Source: Rufibacter sp. XAAS-G3-1
GTDB taxonomy: Bacteria; Bacteroidota; Bacteroidia; Cytophagales; Hymenobacteraceae
Assembly: GCF_013623775.1 (NCBI RefSeq)
Contig: NZ_JABFAM010000005.1
Location: forward strand, 310,001-374,000
Length of the DNA: 64,000 bases
Direction: 5' to 3'
Shown here: in pieces, positions 16,691 through 25,812 of the stretch
Layout: every line of letters starts with the position of its first letter
How positions within the stretch are numbered: position 1 is the first letter of the stretch
The notes under the pieces: generated by a model
What the model was told of the DNA's origin: nothing
The model's input: the letters and a program-made list of their open reading frames with translations, nothing else
Database searches by the model: none
Translations under genes and position numbers: made by a program

Positions 16691-17461
16691 ATGAATTTGG
16701 AAATCAAGAAGGAAGGCGGGTTTGAGTACATAGATGAGGGCGAAGGCGAAGTGCTGTTGCTCCTGCATGGTCTGTTTGGGGCGCTGAGTAACTGGCAGGG
16801 GGTGGTCTCCTATTTCCACAAAAACTTTCGCGTGGTCATTCCGCTTATGCCGCTGTACGAAATGCCCTTGCCTCAGGCCAGTGTGCCGGGCTTGGTAGAA
16901 TTTGTGGAAGACTTTGTGGCCCATAAAAACTTAGCTGACCTAACGCTGCTGGGAAATTCCCTGGGTGGGCACGTGGCGCTGGAGTTCGCCTTGAAACGAC
17001 CTGAGTACGTGAAGCGGTTAGTCCTGACCGGTAGCTCGGGGTTGTTTGAAGATTCCATGGGCGGTTCTTTCCCCAAGCGCGGCAGCTACAGTTTTGTGAA
17101 AGAACGCATAGAATACACCTTTTATGACCCAGCTGTGGCTACCAAAGACCTGGTAGACGAAGTGTTTGAGATCACCAACAGCAACCCCAAAGCCCTCCGG
17201 ATTATCTACATCGCCAAATCTGCGCAGCGGAATAACCTGAGCAAAGAGCTAGGCAGAATCAAAGCACCCACGCTATTGATCTGGGGCTTGAATGACACCA
17301 TTACGCCGCCTGTGGTGGCCCATGAGTTCAACAGATTGATCCAGAATTCAGAGTTACGGTTCATAGATCACTGCTGCCACGCCCCCATGATGGAACATCC
17401 AACCGCCTTTAACAGTATCTTAGAAGAATTCCTGTTAAAGAACGCTTCGTATGATAGCTGA
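16691..17461 (+). CDS. Alpha/beta hydrolase
   Basis: 256 residues. Seen: the oxyanion loop LHGLFGALSNW (25-35), the nucleophile elbow GNSLGG with S90, an Asp in WGLNDTITPP near residue 203, and a C-terminal His in DHCCHAPMMEHP. The pattern is that of the MhpC/BioH-like group; the substrate is unknown. Its last 11 bp overlap the next gene, which encodes a CBS protein, so the two are translationally coupled. This order, hydrolase, CBS protein, NAD kinase, DUF6089, uppS, bamA, is a frequent arrangement in Cytophagales as far as I recall. Confidence 0.85.
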   Translation: MNLEIKKEGGFEYIDEGEGEVLLLLHGLFGALSNWQGVVSYFHKNFRVVIPLMPLYEMPLPQASVPGLVEFVEDFVAHKNLADLTLLGNSLGGHVALEFALKRPEYVKRLVLTGSSGLFEDSMGGSFPKRGSYSFVKERIEYTFYDPAVATKDLVDEVFEITNSNPKALRIIYIAKSAQRNNLSKELGRIKAPTLLIWGLNDTITPPVVAHEFNRLIQNSELRFIDHCCHAPMMEHPTAFNSILEEFLLKNASYDS

Positions 17462-18116
17462 AGAACTGATAAACCAGATGGTTCCGCCCCTTAGACCCTC
17501 AGACACCGGCGAGAAAGCCGTGCGTTGGATGGATGAGTTCCGGCTGAACCAACTGCCCGTGGTCAAGAACCGAAAATACTTAGGTTTGGTCACCGAAGAG
17601 AACGTCATGGAGGCTAAGAACCCCGAGATGGTCTTAGCGGACATTCCTTTTGATTTTGAGCACGTGCACGTGCAGCAAAACCAACACTTCTACAACGTGA
17701 TGGAACTGGCTATCAAAAACAAAGTGCAGGTGGTGCCTGTGCTGGATGACTTGCAGGAGTATTTGGGCGTAATTACGGTAAATGACACCATTTCGGCATT
17801 CGGTCAGATGTCGGCCATCCAAGGCCAGGGCGGAATTCTGGTGCTGTGCATGGCCGAGCGTGATTATTCGCTTAGTGAAATCAGCCGGTTGGTAGAGTCA
17901 AACAACGCCAAAATCCTGAGCGCCAATGTGTCACCAGATGAAGCCGATATCTTCCGGATAAAGCTGACCCTGAAAATAAATACCGGCGACCTTACCCGCA
18001 TCATTGCTACCTTGGAACGGTTTGGCTATAAGATAACGGCTCAGTTTCAGGATACTTCCAGCGCGCCAGAAGACCAGGATAGATTAGATATGCTTTTACG
18101 CTACTTAAATATTTAA
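17451..18116 (+). CDS. CBS-domain protein with ACT-like tail
   Basis: 221 residues. Two CBS motifs in residues 1-125 (NQLPVVKNRKYLGLVTEENV, and VQVVPVLDDLQEYLGVITVN) form the usual Bateman pair, which binds adenine nucleotides. The last 75 residues (ILVLCMAERDYSLSEISRLV onwards) look like an ACT-type ligand-binding fold. No enzyme domain is fused, so it is a sensor or an adaptor. It overlaps the upstream hydrolase gene by 11 bp and lies 73 bp ahead of nadK, which hints at control by adenylate or NAD state; that is inference. Confidence 0.87.
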   Translation: MIAEELINQMVPPLRPSDTGEKAVRWMDEFRLNQLPVVKNRKYLGLVTEENVMEAKNPEMVLADIPFDFEHVHVQQNQHFYNVMELAIKNKVQVVPVLDDLQEYLGVITVNDTISAFGQMSAIQGQGGILVLCMAERDYSLSEISRLVESNNAKILSANVSPDEADIFRIKLTLKINTGDLTRIIATLERFGYKITAQFQDTSSAPEDQDRLDMLLRYLNI

Positions 18117-18139
18117 CTTTCCTATAGTAGCCAAGGCAC

Positions 18140-18147
18140 TATATTTG
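18140..18147 (+). promoter_or_regulatory. -7 box upstream of nadK
   Basis: TATATTTG, an exact TAnnTTTG match, 42 bp before the nadK ATG. ACTTTCC lies about 21 bp further upstream as a weak -33 box. Confidence 0.6.
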
Positions 18148-18189
18148 TGCTTTCCGTAAATTTATTGCAATCCCTTTGCCTCATCTGTC

Positions 18190-19068
18190 ATGAAAATAGC
18201 AATAGTTGGTAAACCTGTGAAAGAGGAAGTGATTCCTTTTGTGCACCGGCTATTTGACATTTTGGCTCGGCAGGGGGTTCAGGTGACCGTGGCAGACCAC
18301 TTCGTGGAGGCGTTCGCCCCACTTGCCAATATTCCTGCCCACGCAGAAGTATTTACCAGGGAAACCAGTCTGAAAGACGTCAATTATGTGCTGAGTTTAG
18401 GGGGAGACGGTACTCTTTTAGATGCAGTGACCTACGTGGGTGCCTTGCAGATCCCCATCATGGGTATTAACATGGGAAGACTGGGGTTTCTGGCCTCTGT
18501 GCCGTATGCCCAATTAGACATGGCCATTGACTCTTTGCTTAAAGGACACTTTACTTTAGAAGACCGGTCGCTCATCCATCTGGACAGTGACCAGGAAGTA
18601 TTTGATGGCATTAACTTTGGGCTGAATGAGTTCACCATCGTGAAGCGGGATACCTCTTCCATGATTGCGGTGCATACCTACATAGACGGCGAATATCTCA
18701 ACTCTTACTGGGCAGATGGTTTAATAGTGGCAACCCCTACCGGTTCTACGGGGTACTCCCTTTCCTGCGGTGGGCCCGTGATGATGCCGCAGACAAACAA
18801 TTTTGTGATCTCTCCCGTATGCCCTCATAACTTAAACGTACGCCCTCTAGTGGTCTCAGATAAGAGTGTTATTTCCTTTGAGATTGAAGGCCGAAGCACC
18901 AGGTATCTCGTGTCTTTGGATTCCAGATCCAGGCCTGTAGATGCCTCTATCCAGTTGGCGGTCAGGCGTGAAGATTTCAACGCCAGATTGGTGAAATTGA
19001 ACCAGGTGAATTTCCTGACCACCCTTAGAACCAAAATGCACTGGGGGCTTGATCAGCGAAATGGTTAA
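18190..19068 (+). CDS. nadK: NAD kinase
   Basis: 292 residues, normal for ATP-NAD kinase, which phosphorylates NAD to NADP. Diagnostic features are the GGDGT motif (71-75, with catalytic D73), INMGRLGFLAS, NEFTIVKRDTSSMI, and the glycine-rich TPTGSTGYSLSCGGPVM that forms the NAD-binding and active-site loop. It has its own TATATTTG promoter box and is followed by 124 AT-rich bp with a further promoter. The gene lies between a CBS regulator and outer-membrane genes; the neighbourhood does not change its role. Confidence 0.97.
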   Translation: MKIAIVGKPVKEEVIPFVHRLFDILARQGVQVTVADHFVEAFAPLANIPAHAEVFTRETSLKDVNYVLSLGGDGTLLDAVTYVGALQIPIMGINMGRLGFLASVPYAQLDMAIDSLLKGHFTLEDRSLIHLDSDQEVFDGINFGLNEFTIVKRDTSSMIAVHTYIDGEYLNSYWADGLIVATPTGSTGYSLSCGGPVMMPQTNNFVISPVCPHNLNVRPLVVSDKSVISFEIEGRSTRYLVSLDSRSRPVDASIQLAVRREDFNARLVKLNQVNFLTTLRTKMHWGLDQRNG

Positions 19069-19124
19069 ATAAAAACAAAAAATTATAAAATCCTATTACC
19101 TGCTTGTGGTAATAAAAAAAAGTA

Positions 19125-19132
19125 TAATTTTG
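19125..19132 (+). promoter_or_regulatory. Promoter of the first DUF6089 gene
   Basis: TAATTTTG (TAnnTTTG) is preceded at 18 bp by TTG (19104-19106). The -7 box lies 60 bp before the ATG in an AT-rich spacer. It is the best Bacteroidota-type promoter in the window. Confidence 0.65.
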
Positions 19133-19192
19133 TCCGTTGCAGAAGAATGTTCTGCACAGTAAATGGAAGTTCAGTAAGTAATAGTTGATGGC

Positions 19193-20143
19193 ATGAAAAA
19201 AATTTTCTCTACTTTTTTAATTTTGTTTGTTCTCTTTATGGCGGCTGCTCCTGAGGCAGAAGCACAGCGTTTCAATAGGAGAAATCTTTACAACAGCGTG
19301 GGGATCAGTTTGAATGCCATGAATTACTTTGGCGATGTAACCCCAGAATCTGACTTTACCAGCTTACGCCTGAACTCTACCCGCCCAAGTGTGTCAGTAC
19401 ACTTCACCCGTAAATTCACGCCCAGGATTTCTGGTAGAGCCGCTTTGTCCTGGGGAAGAATCACCGGTGATGACAGCAAAAGCGCTGACTTCTCTGAGCC
19501 AGAAAACGAGCCTAGATTCAAGCGTAACCTTAGTTTCAGAAATGACATCAAGGAACTAAGCGTACATGGTATCATTGATTTGTTTGAGAACCGCAGAACA
19601 TACCTTCGTCGCCCAGACTTTACTCCGTATGCCTTTGTTGGTCTAGCGGTGCTACACCACAACCCCAAAGCGTACTATGACGGCGATAATGCCGCGCTGC
19701 CGGCCGGTTGGTATGAATTACAGCCTTTGGGAACTGAAGGGCAGTACGCAAATGGAGGTGGCTATCCAGAGCCTTATAAGAAGGTTCAGTTTGCGATCCC
19801 TTTCGGTTTTGGGGTGAAGTACAAGCTTGCCAGAACCTGGGATGTAGGATTTGAGATTACCTGGCGTAAAACTTTTACTGACTACTTAGATGATGTAAGT
19901 ACTACTTACGCAGATAAAAATGATCTGAGTCAGGCCGCCGCCATCCTGTCTGACAGAAGCGCTGAGAATTCAAGAGCAAGTCAGTACCCCATTATCACTG
20001 AGAACGGGTACAGCAGAATAGAAGGATTTGGCGCTAAAGGAAACCAAAGAGGAGACGCCTCAGATGATGACTGGTACATTACCACTGGGTTTTCTTTAAA
20101 TTATATCCTGGCTCCAGCAAGAAGAGGACCGAAATTCCGTTAA
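19193..20143 (+). CDS. DUF6089-type outer-membrane beta-barrel protein
   Basis: 316 residues. Signal peptide MKKIFSTFLILFVLFMAAAP (cleavage near EAQ at 24). The rest alternates polar and aromatic residues and starts with a typical first strand (YNSVGISLNAMNYFGDVTPE). It ends in LNYILAPARRGPKFR. DUF6089 proteins are Bacteroidota beta-barrels found upstream of uppS and bamA. The function is not established; a structural or porin-like role is assumed. A paralogue follows after 28 bp. Loop residues DDSKSADFSEPENEPRFKRN are acidic and basic in alternation and probably surface-exposed. Confidence 0.85.
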   Translation: MKKIFSTFLILFVLFMAAAPEAEAQRFNRRNLYNSVGISLNAMNYFGDVTPESDFTSLRLNSTRPSVSVHFTRKFTPRISGRAALSWGRITGDDSKSADFSEPENEPRFKRNLSFRNDIKELSVHGIIDLFENRRTYLRRPDFTPYAFVGLAVLHHNPKAYYDGDNAALPAGWYELQPLGTEGQYANGGGYPEPYKKVQFAIPFGFGVKYKLARTWDVGFEITWRKTFTDYLDDVSTTYADKNDLSQAAAILSDRSAENSRASQYPIITENGYSRIEGFGAKGNQRGDASDDDWYITTGFSLNYILAPARRGPKFR

Positions 20144-20171
20144 CTCGGTAACACCTTTTGATTTGAAGTAA

Positions 20172-20960
20172 ATGAGCCTAAAAACAGTACGCACACTCCT
20201 TATTTGCGCCTTGGTACAAATAGGGAGTGTTTTTTTTGTAGTACCTGCTATCGCGCAACAGCAAACGGGGCAACCCAGAACAACCAGTGAGCTAGGGGTT
20301 GGTATTGGCGGAGTCGTGTACAAAGGGGAAGTGGCGCCCAGGTACCGGTTGCAGAGTAACAGGCCTGCCCTCAATATTTTCTATAAAAAAGATATCTCTA
20401 GCTCTTTGGCCTGGAAAGCAAGCGTACTTATTGGGCGAATCAAGGCCGAAGATGAAGCTTATACAGATAACCCGTCCTTTCTGGCCAGAGAGCTGCCTTT
20501 GTCTATGTATAGGCAAGCTACGGTTACCACCAGCCTTCTGGAGCTGAGTGGCGGCATTGACTATAACTTCATGGACTACTATGATTTCAGACGCAATATC
20601 CGCTGGACGCCTTATTTTACGGTAAGTTTGGCCGGGTTGGTGTACAATAACAAAACAACGGCATATAGGAACGGCGTAGAAGACCCTAGTCTTATCTATC
20701 CATCTGGCAGCGGGAAAGACGCAGCCTATAGAACAGGATTTGCTTTTGCCGTTCCCGTTGGTGCCGGCGTAAAGTACGCCCTCTCTGAGCATTGGAACTT
20801 AGGCTTTGAAGCAGGCGTGCGGGTGCTCTTCACAGATGATTTCGACAACCTCACCGATCAGAATGAACAGGTCATGAACCCCCACAGCAGAGACCTGTAT
20901 TTTTACAATGGGGTTAGCATTTCCTATACTTTCTATAAGATACACTGCCCCATTAAGTAA
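20172..20960 (+). CDS. Second DUF6089-like outer-membrane protein
   Basis: 262 residues, with a signal peptide (MSLKTVRTLLICALVQIGSV, likely cleavage near AIA or IAQ at about 32). It follows the same plan as its upstream neighbour: ELGVGIGGVVYKGEVAPRYR as first strand, a central FMDYYDFRRNIRWTPYFTVS that corresponds to LFENRRTYLRRPDFTPYAFV, and FAVPVGAGVKYALSEHWNLG corresponding to FAIPFGFGVKYKLARTWDVG. So the two genes are diverged tandem duplicates. It is followed by uppS. Function unknown. Confidence 0.85.
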   Translation: MSLKTVRTLLICALVQIGSVFFVVPAIAQQQTGQPRTTSELGVGIGGVVYKGEVAPRYRLQSNRPALNIFYKKDISSSLAWKASVLIGRIKAEDEAYTDNPSFLARELPLSMYRQATVTTSLLELSGGIDYNFMDYYDFRRNIRWTPYFTVSLAGLVYNNKTTAYRNGVEDPSLIYPSGSGKDAAYRTGFAFAVPVGAGVKYALSEHWNLGFEAGVRVLFTDDFDNLTDQNEQVMNPHSRDLYFYNGVSISYTFYKIHCPIK

Positions 20961-21037
20961 ATGGGATAACGGTAGCGGAGAATCAAATGTGTATAATGTG
21001 CTAAGCTTTTCCTAAATTGCATTGAAATTTCTTTTTA

Positions 21038-21790
21038 ATGAGCCTGAAGGAAAAGATAGACATAGGCAATTTGCCCCAACACATTGCCGTTATCATGGAC
21101 GGGAATGGCAGGTGGGCAAAGAAAAAGGGCAACCTTAGGATTTTTGGCCACCAAAACGCCATTACGGCCGTGCGCGAAACCGTAGAGGCGGCGGCAGAAT
21201 TGGGGGTGCGCTACTTAACCCTTTACGCTTTCTCAACAGAAAACTGGTCAAGGCCTAAGTATGAAGTAGAAGCCTTGATGCAGTTGCTGGTCAGCACCAT
21301 CCGGAAGGAAACGGAGACCCTGAACAAAAACAATATCCGGTTGCAATCTATTGGTGATGTGGCGGCGCTGCCCCAGGCCTGCAGAAAGCAACTGGAGGAA
21401 GCAATTCAGCTCACCAGCCAGAATACCCGCATGACACTGGTCTTGGCGTTGAGTTATAGCGGCCGTTGGGAATTGGTGAACGCCATGCAAAAGCTTGCGG
21501 CGCAGGTAAAAGCAGGTGAGCTGGCGCCAGAAGAGATCAATGAGGCTACAGTGCAGAGTTGCTTGAATACGGCTGGCATGCCTGACCCAGAGCTCTTAAT
21601 CAGAACCAGTGGGGAGCAACGCATCAGTAACTTCTTGCTTTGGCAGTTAGCGTACACAGAATTGTACATCACAGATTTACTGTGGCCTGATTTCAGGAAA
21701 GAACATCTTTATGAAGCCATACTTGCTTTTCAGCAACGAGAACGTCGTTTTGGAAAGACAAGCGAACAATTACAAAAAGCACATTCTTAA
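21038..21790 (+). CDS. uppS: Isoprenyl transferase (undecaprenyl diphosphate synthase)
   Basis: 250 residues. It condenses isopentenyl diphosphate onto farnesyl diphosphate to give the C55 carrier lipid of peptidoglycan and O-antigen synthesis. Seen: IAVIMDGNGRWAKKKG (16-31, catalytic D21 and the GNGRWA diphosphate site), LTLYAFSTENWSRP, and the C-terminal RTSGEQRISNFLLWQLAYTE followed by WPDF, the IPP-binding region. The stop overlaps the bamA start by one base (TAATG), a translationally coupled arrangement. Confidence 0.96.
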   Translation: MSLKEKIDIGNLPQHIAVIMDGNGRWAKKKGNLRIFGHQNAITAVRETVEAAAELGVRYLTLYAFSTENWSRPKYEVEALMQLLVSTIRKETETLNKNNIRLQSIGDVAALPQACRKQLEEAIQLTSQNTRMTLVLALSYSGRWELVNAMQKLAAQVKAGELAPEEINEATVQSCLNTAGMPDPELLIRTSGEQRISNFLLWQLAYTELYITDLLWPDFRKEHLYEAILAFQQRERRFGKTSEQLQKAHS

Positions 21791-24375
21791 TGAGTAAGTA
21801 CTTTTGGCTGTTATGCCTCTTGGTAATGTCTGGTGTAACTGCCACCGCGCAGATCAGACTAGGTGTGGGAAGCAGCAGCAATGCGGCCACATCCATTGAT
21901 TACGCAAATCCCCGTAAATATAAGATTGGCGGTATCACGGTAAGTGGTGCTAAGTTCCTAGATCCTACTACGTTGATTTCCCTTACCGGGTTGAGAATTG
22001 GTGATGAAATTGATGTTCCGGGTGACGCCATCAGCAGGGCCATTCAAAAACTTTGGGATCAAGGTATTTTGGGCGGGGTAGATGTGCGTGCCACCAAGAT
22101 TGAGGACGATACTATTTATCTTGACTTCTTTCTAACGGAGCGCCCGCGCCTGTCCAGGTTTGACTTCGTTGGAACCTCGAAGGCCCAGTCAGAGGATTTG
22201 CAGAAGTCCATTGCCTTGAACAAAGGGAGGGTAGTGACAGATGCGCTTTTAAACTCCACCCGCACCACCGTTCAGAAGTTCTTCCAGGACAAAGGCTATC
22301 TCAATGCCCAGGTGGTTATCAGGCAAACGCCAGACTCTGTCATTTCTAACAGCGTAGCGCTTGAAATTAGAGTAGACAAAGGGGAAAAGGTTCGTATTGG
22401 CGAACTGGACATTGAGAGAGCCAATCCTGCAACCGGAAAAGCGGAAGGTACTGGTATTGGTGGTTTCTTCTCTGGCCTGTGGAGCAGTGAGGACGATGAA
22501 GTCTTTAGTGAGACCAAACTCAAACGCCAGCTGAAGAAGACGAAGGAAAAGAAATTCTATAAAGTCTTCACGGGCGCTAAATTCAACAAAGCGGAGTACG
22601 AAGAAGATAAAAAGCTTCTTATTGATTTTTACAACGCTGAAGGTTTCCGTGATGCAGCCATCCTCTCTGATTCTATTTATAAAATCAGTGATGACCGCAT
22701 AGGCATCAAGATTGTAGTGGACGAAGGGCGCAGATATTACTACCGCAACATTACCTGGAGCGGTAACTACCTGTATGACGATGCCATGCTGGCCAGAGTA
22801 CTGGGCCTGAACAAAGGAGATGTCTACAACAGAGAAGAACTGGACAAACGTCTGAACTATAACCCCAACGGAAATGACGTGACCTCCCTGTATATGGATG
22901 ACGGTTACCTGTTTTTCCAGATTGAGCCCGTTGAAGTGGCCGTAGAAGGGGATTCCATTGACATTGAGATGCGCTTAAGCGAGGGAACCCAGGCCACAGT
23001 GAACTCAATCACTGTTACCGGAAATACCAAAACCAGTGACCACGTGATTCTACGGGAGTTACGCACCTTACCAGGGCAAAATTTCAGTAGATCGGCTTTG
23101 ATCCGTTCGCAGCGGGAGCTTTCCAACCTGGGGTACTTTGACCCAGAGAAAATTGGAATGGAGCCCATCCCTAATCCAGAAAACGGGACGGTAGACATTC
23201 GGTACACGGTAGAGGAACGGCCTAATGACCAGATTACCTTGTCTGGTGGTTGGGGTGGTGGCCTTGGCGCGGTAGGAACGGTAGGTTTGGTGTTGAATAA
23301 CTTCTCTCTGCGCAAAGCCGCCGATTGGAAAGAATGGCGACCTGTTCCTTCCGGAGATGGGCAACGGTTAGCCCTTAACATTCAGGCCAACGGTAAAAGA
23401 TACCAATCTTATTCCTTATCGTTTACGGAGCCATGGCTGGGCGGACGCAGGCCTAACTCCTTGACAGTGAGTTTGAGCAAATCCATCCAGAGATTCAACC
23501 AGCTAGACGAGTTTGGCCAATCTGAAGATGCGTTCATTGACATTACCGGAGCAAGCGTAAACCTGGGCAGAAGACTGCGGTGGCCAGATGACTATTTTAC
23601 CTTAAGTAATTCTATTTCTTACTTCAGGTATAATATGAGCAATGGCTCTACCATCTTCCAGGGCTATGCAGAGGCAGACCAGATTAGAGATGCGAACAAC
23701 ATCTCCTTTATTACCTCCTTTGCCCGTTCCAGCATTGACAACCCAACCTACACCCGGTCTGGTTCTTCCATTGGCCTGAACGTGACCTTTACGCCGCCTT
23801 ACTCTTTGTTTAAGAGCACGGTCAATAATTTCCAGTGGATTGAATTCCATAAATGGATGTTTGATGCATCTTGGTTCCACTCTTTAAGTGGCGACGGTAA
23901 GCTGGTTTTGAATACCCGTGCCCACTTCGGTTTCATTGGAACATACGGTTCCAACGGAGTAATCGGGCCCTTTGAACGATTCAAGTTGGGTGGTTCTGGC
24001 TTAGGAGGAGGTTCCTTCATTGTGGCTACAGATTATGTGGGCTTAAGAGGCTACGAAGACGAAAGTATCTCGCCAAATGCGGCGGGTGGTATCGCCTTCA
24101 ATAAATATGTGGCAGAATTGCGCTACCCGGTTTCTTTGAACCCAGCGGCTACTGTTTATGTGCTTGGTTTTGCTGAGGCAGGTAATAACTTTGGAAGCTA
24201 CCGTGAATACGATCCATTCAAACTATATCGTTCTGTAGGGGTAGGAGCCAGGGTATTTATGGCCGCCTTCGGTTTGCTGGGCTTTGACTATGGATGGGGG
24301 CTTGACACCGTGCCCGGGCGCCCTGGTGCGAGTGGAGGTCAGTTCCACTTTATCATTGGTCAACAAATCAGATAA
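21790..24375 (+). CDS. bamA: Outer-membrane protein assembly factor BamA
   Basis: 861 residues. It inserts beta-barrel proteins into the outer membrane. Order: signal peptide (1-21), POTRA repeats through about residue 480 (for example YKIGGITVSGAKFLDPTTLI, YRNITWSGNYLYDDAMLARV, and ATVNSITVTGNTKTSDHVIL), then the 16-strand barrel. YSLSFTEPWLGGRRPNSLTV is the usual first part of the barrel, and the chain ends FHFIIGQQIR with the aromatic residue needed for BAM recognition near the end. GLRGYEDESISP corresponds to the conserved VRGF-type L6 loop (here LRGY). Start overlaps the uppS stop. Two OmpH/Skp chaperone genes follow. Confidence 0.96.
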   Translation: MSKYFWLLCLLVMSGVTATAQIRLGVGSSSNAATSIDYANPRKYKIGGITVSGAKFLDPTTLISLTGLRIGDEIDVPGDAISRAIQKLWDQGILGGVDVRATKIEDDTIYLDFFLTERPRLSRFDFVGTSKAQSEDLQKSIALNKGRVVTDALLNSTRTTVQKFFQDKGYLNAQVVIRQTPDSVISNSVALEIRVDKGEKVRIGELDIERANPATGKAEGTGIGGFFSGLWSSEDDEVFSETKLKRQLKKTKEKKFYKVFTGAKFNKAEYEEDKKLLIDFYNAEGFRDAAILSDSIYKISDDRIGIKIVVDEGRRYYYRNITWSGNYLYDDAMLARVLGLNKGDVYNREELDKRLNYNPNGNDVTSLYMDDGYLFFQIEPVEVAVEGDSIDIEMRLSEGTQATVNSITVTGNTKTSDHVILRELRTLPGQNFSRSALIRSQRELSNLGYFDPEKIGMEPIPNPENGTVDIRYTVEERPNDQITLSGGWGGGLGAVGTVGLVLNNFSLRKAADWKEWRPVPSGDGQRLALNIQANGKRYQSYSLSFTEPWLGGRRPNSLTVSLSKSIQRFNQLDEFGQSEDAFIDITGASVNLGRRLRWPDDYFTLSNSISYFRYNMSNGSTIFQGYAEADQIRDANNISFITSFARSSIDNPTYTRSGSSIGLNVTFTPPYSLFKSTVNNFQWIEFHKWMFDASWFHSLSGDGKLVLNTRAHFGFIGTYGSNGVIGPFERFKLGGSGLGGGSFIVATDYVGLRGYEDESISPNAAGGIAFNKYVAELRYPVSLNPAATVYVLGFAEAGNNFGSYREYDPFKLYRSVGVGARVFMAAFGLLGFDYGWGLDTVPGRPGASGGQFHFIIGQQIR

Positions 24376-24404
24376 TTGGAACAGAATTTGTTAAGATAGG
24401 TGTA

Positions 24405-25085
24405 ATGAAGAAGTTGGGGTGCTTTTTGTTTGTAGGCTTGTTCTTTCTGTTTGGGCAGGATGTGGGTGCGCAGCGCTTTGGCTATATAGATTCTGGTTTT
24501 ATCTTGCAGAAAATGCCTGCCTATGCCACAGCGCAGGCCGAGGTAGAAAAACTGTCGCAGACCTGGCAAAAGGAAATTGAGGGCATGCGGGCGGAACTTG
24601 AAAAGCTTCAAAAGAGTTATCAGGCTGAAGAGATCTTGTTAACGCCCGACATGAAAGTGAAGCGGCAGGAAGAACTAACCCGCAAAGATGCCGAAATACG
24701 GGAGTACCAGCGGAAGATGTTTGGGTTTGAGGGCTCTTTGTTTAAAAGACGGCAAGAACTGGTTAGACCCGTACAGGATCAATTATTTGAAGCGGTTGAG
24801 AAGATCGTTCGGCAACGTGGCTTGAACTTCATGTTTGACAAGTCTGGAGATGTGGTGATGTTATATACTGATCCCCGGCATGATTACACAGAATTTGTAT
24901 TGGAAGAGTTAGGCCTTGCCTCCAAGGAACAGAATACGGCAGGTGCCCGCCCCGCAGATGCTTTGGTAGATGATCCCGCCGATGTGCCGCCACTCCCTGC
25001 AGGGGCGGTGACGCCACAAAACCCGACGACTAAAAAAGCAGAACCAATCCGTAAAACAACCCCGGTTAAAAAGAAAAACAATTAA
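24405..25085 (+). CDS. OmpH/Skp-family periplasmic chaperone (first copy)
   Basis: 226 residues with a signal peptide (MKKLGCFLFVGLFFLFGQDV, cleavage near AQ at 23). The mature chain begins RFGYIDSGFILQKMPAY, the typical OmpH/Skp start, and then forms long charged helices (residues 45-110) that make the tentacles of the trimer. The tail is long, Pro/Ala-rich and very basic at the end (KKAEPIRKTTPVKKKNN). Skp holds unfolded outer-membrane proteins for BamA, which is encoded 29 bp upstream. A second, shorter copy follows after 18 bp. Confidence 0.92.
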   Translation: MKKLGCFLFVGLFFLFGQDVGAQRFGYIDSGFILQKMPAYATAQAEVEKLSQTWQKEIEGMRAELEKLQKSYQAEEILLTPDMKVKRQEELTRKDAEIREYQRKMFGFEGSLFKRRQELVRPVQDQLFEAVEKIVRQRGLNFMFDKSGDVVMLYTDPRHDYTEFVLEELGLASKEQNTAGARPADALVDDPADVPPLPAGAVTPQNPTTKKAEPIRKTTPVKKKNN

Positions 25086-25103
25086 ACAACTAAGTAACTT
25101 ACA

Positions 25104-25718
25104 ATGAACAAACTGAAATCTCTGTTAGTAGCCTCCTTTTTACTAGTGAGTGTGGCTTCTTTTGCACAGACAGGAACCGTGAAAGTTGGTTATACCAACG
25201 CCAATTACATCATCAGCCAATTGCCTGAGAGCCGCCAGATTGAATCTGATCTGAAAGCCCATAGCAGCCAATTGGAGAAAGAGCTTCAGAATAAGTACAA
25301 AACGTACCAGGAAAAAGTAGAGGTGTACAAAAAAGGTGCCCCTACCATGACGGATGTGGTGAGAGCAGATAGAGAAAAAGAGTTGACGACGTTGCAAGCC
25401 TCTATTGAAGAGTTTCAGCGTAACGCTGATGCCTCTCTGCAGAAAAAAGAGCAAGCCGCGTTAGAGCCTGTCATGAACAAAATCCAGAAGTCAATTGACA
25501 AAGTGGCCAAAGAGAACGGATACACCCACATCTTTACCGCTGAAGCTTTGTTATACGGCCCCGAAGATGGAAACAGCTTCACTGACCTGGTCTTGAAAGA
25601 CCTGGGCGTAACACCGGCTCCTAAAGGTGCCGCCGCTGCTTCAGCCGCTACCCCAGGTGCCTCAACTTCTCCTAAGCCAGCTGTCCAAAATTCAGCTCCG
25701 GTTAAGAAGAAAAAATAA
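25104..25718 (+). CDS. OmpH/Skp-family periplasmic chaperone (second copy)
   Basis: 204 residues, signal peptide MNKLKSLLVASFLLVSVASF (cleavage at FAQ, 22), then VKVGYTNANYIISQLPESRQ, coiled helices through residue 130, the globular segment YTHIFTAEALLYG, and a Pro/Ala-rich tail ending VKKKK. It is homologous to the gene just upstream, with the same lysine-ended tail, so the pair comes from a tandem duplication. A strong terminator follows. It acts in the periplasm alongside BamA. Confidence 0.92.
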   Translation: MNKLKSLLVASFLLVSVASFAQTGTVKVGYTNANYIISQLPESRQIESDLKAHSSQLEKELQNKYKTYQEKVEVYKKGAPTMTDVVRADREKELTTLQASIEEFQRNADASLQKKEQAALEPVMNKIQKSIDKVAKENGYTHIFTAEALLYGPEDGNSFTDLVLKDLGVTPAPKGAAAASAATPGASTSPKPAVQNSAPVKKKK

Positions 25719-25740
25719 GGTTTAAGACCTCTTTAAGTAA

Positions 25741-25772
25741 AGAGCCGGTGACGATTATCGTTACCGGCTCTT
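25741..25772 (+). terminator. Intrinsic terminator of the bamA-ompH block
   Basis: AGAGCCGGTGACGA / TCGTTACCGGCTCT, a 14-bp stem with one G-T pair and a 4-base loop, is followed by TTATTTTTG. It lies 22 bp after the second ompH stop. Confidence 0.85.
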
Positions 25773-25780
25773 TATTTTTG

Positions 25781-25812
25781 TGCTAAATTTTGAAAAATAG
25801 GCTTAAAACAGA
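25781..25812. repeat. GCCTGTTTT-family palindrome, degenerate
   Basis: TGCTAAATTTTGAAAAATAG then GCTTAAAACAG. Only the right half is well kept. It ends at the start codon of the pseudouridine synthase gene. Confidence 0.45.
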
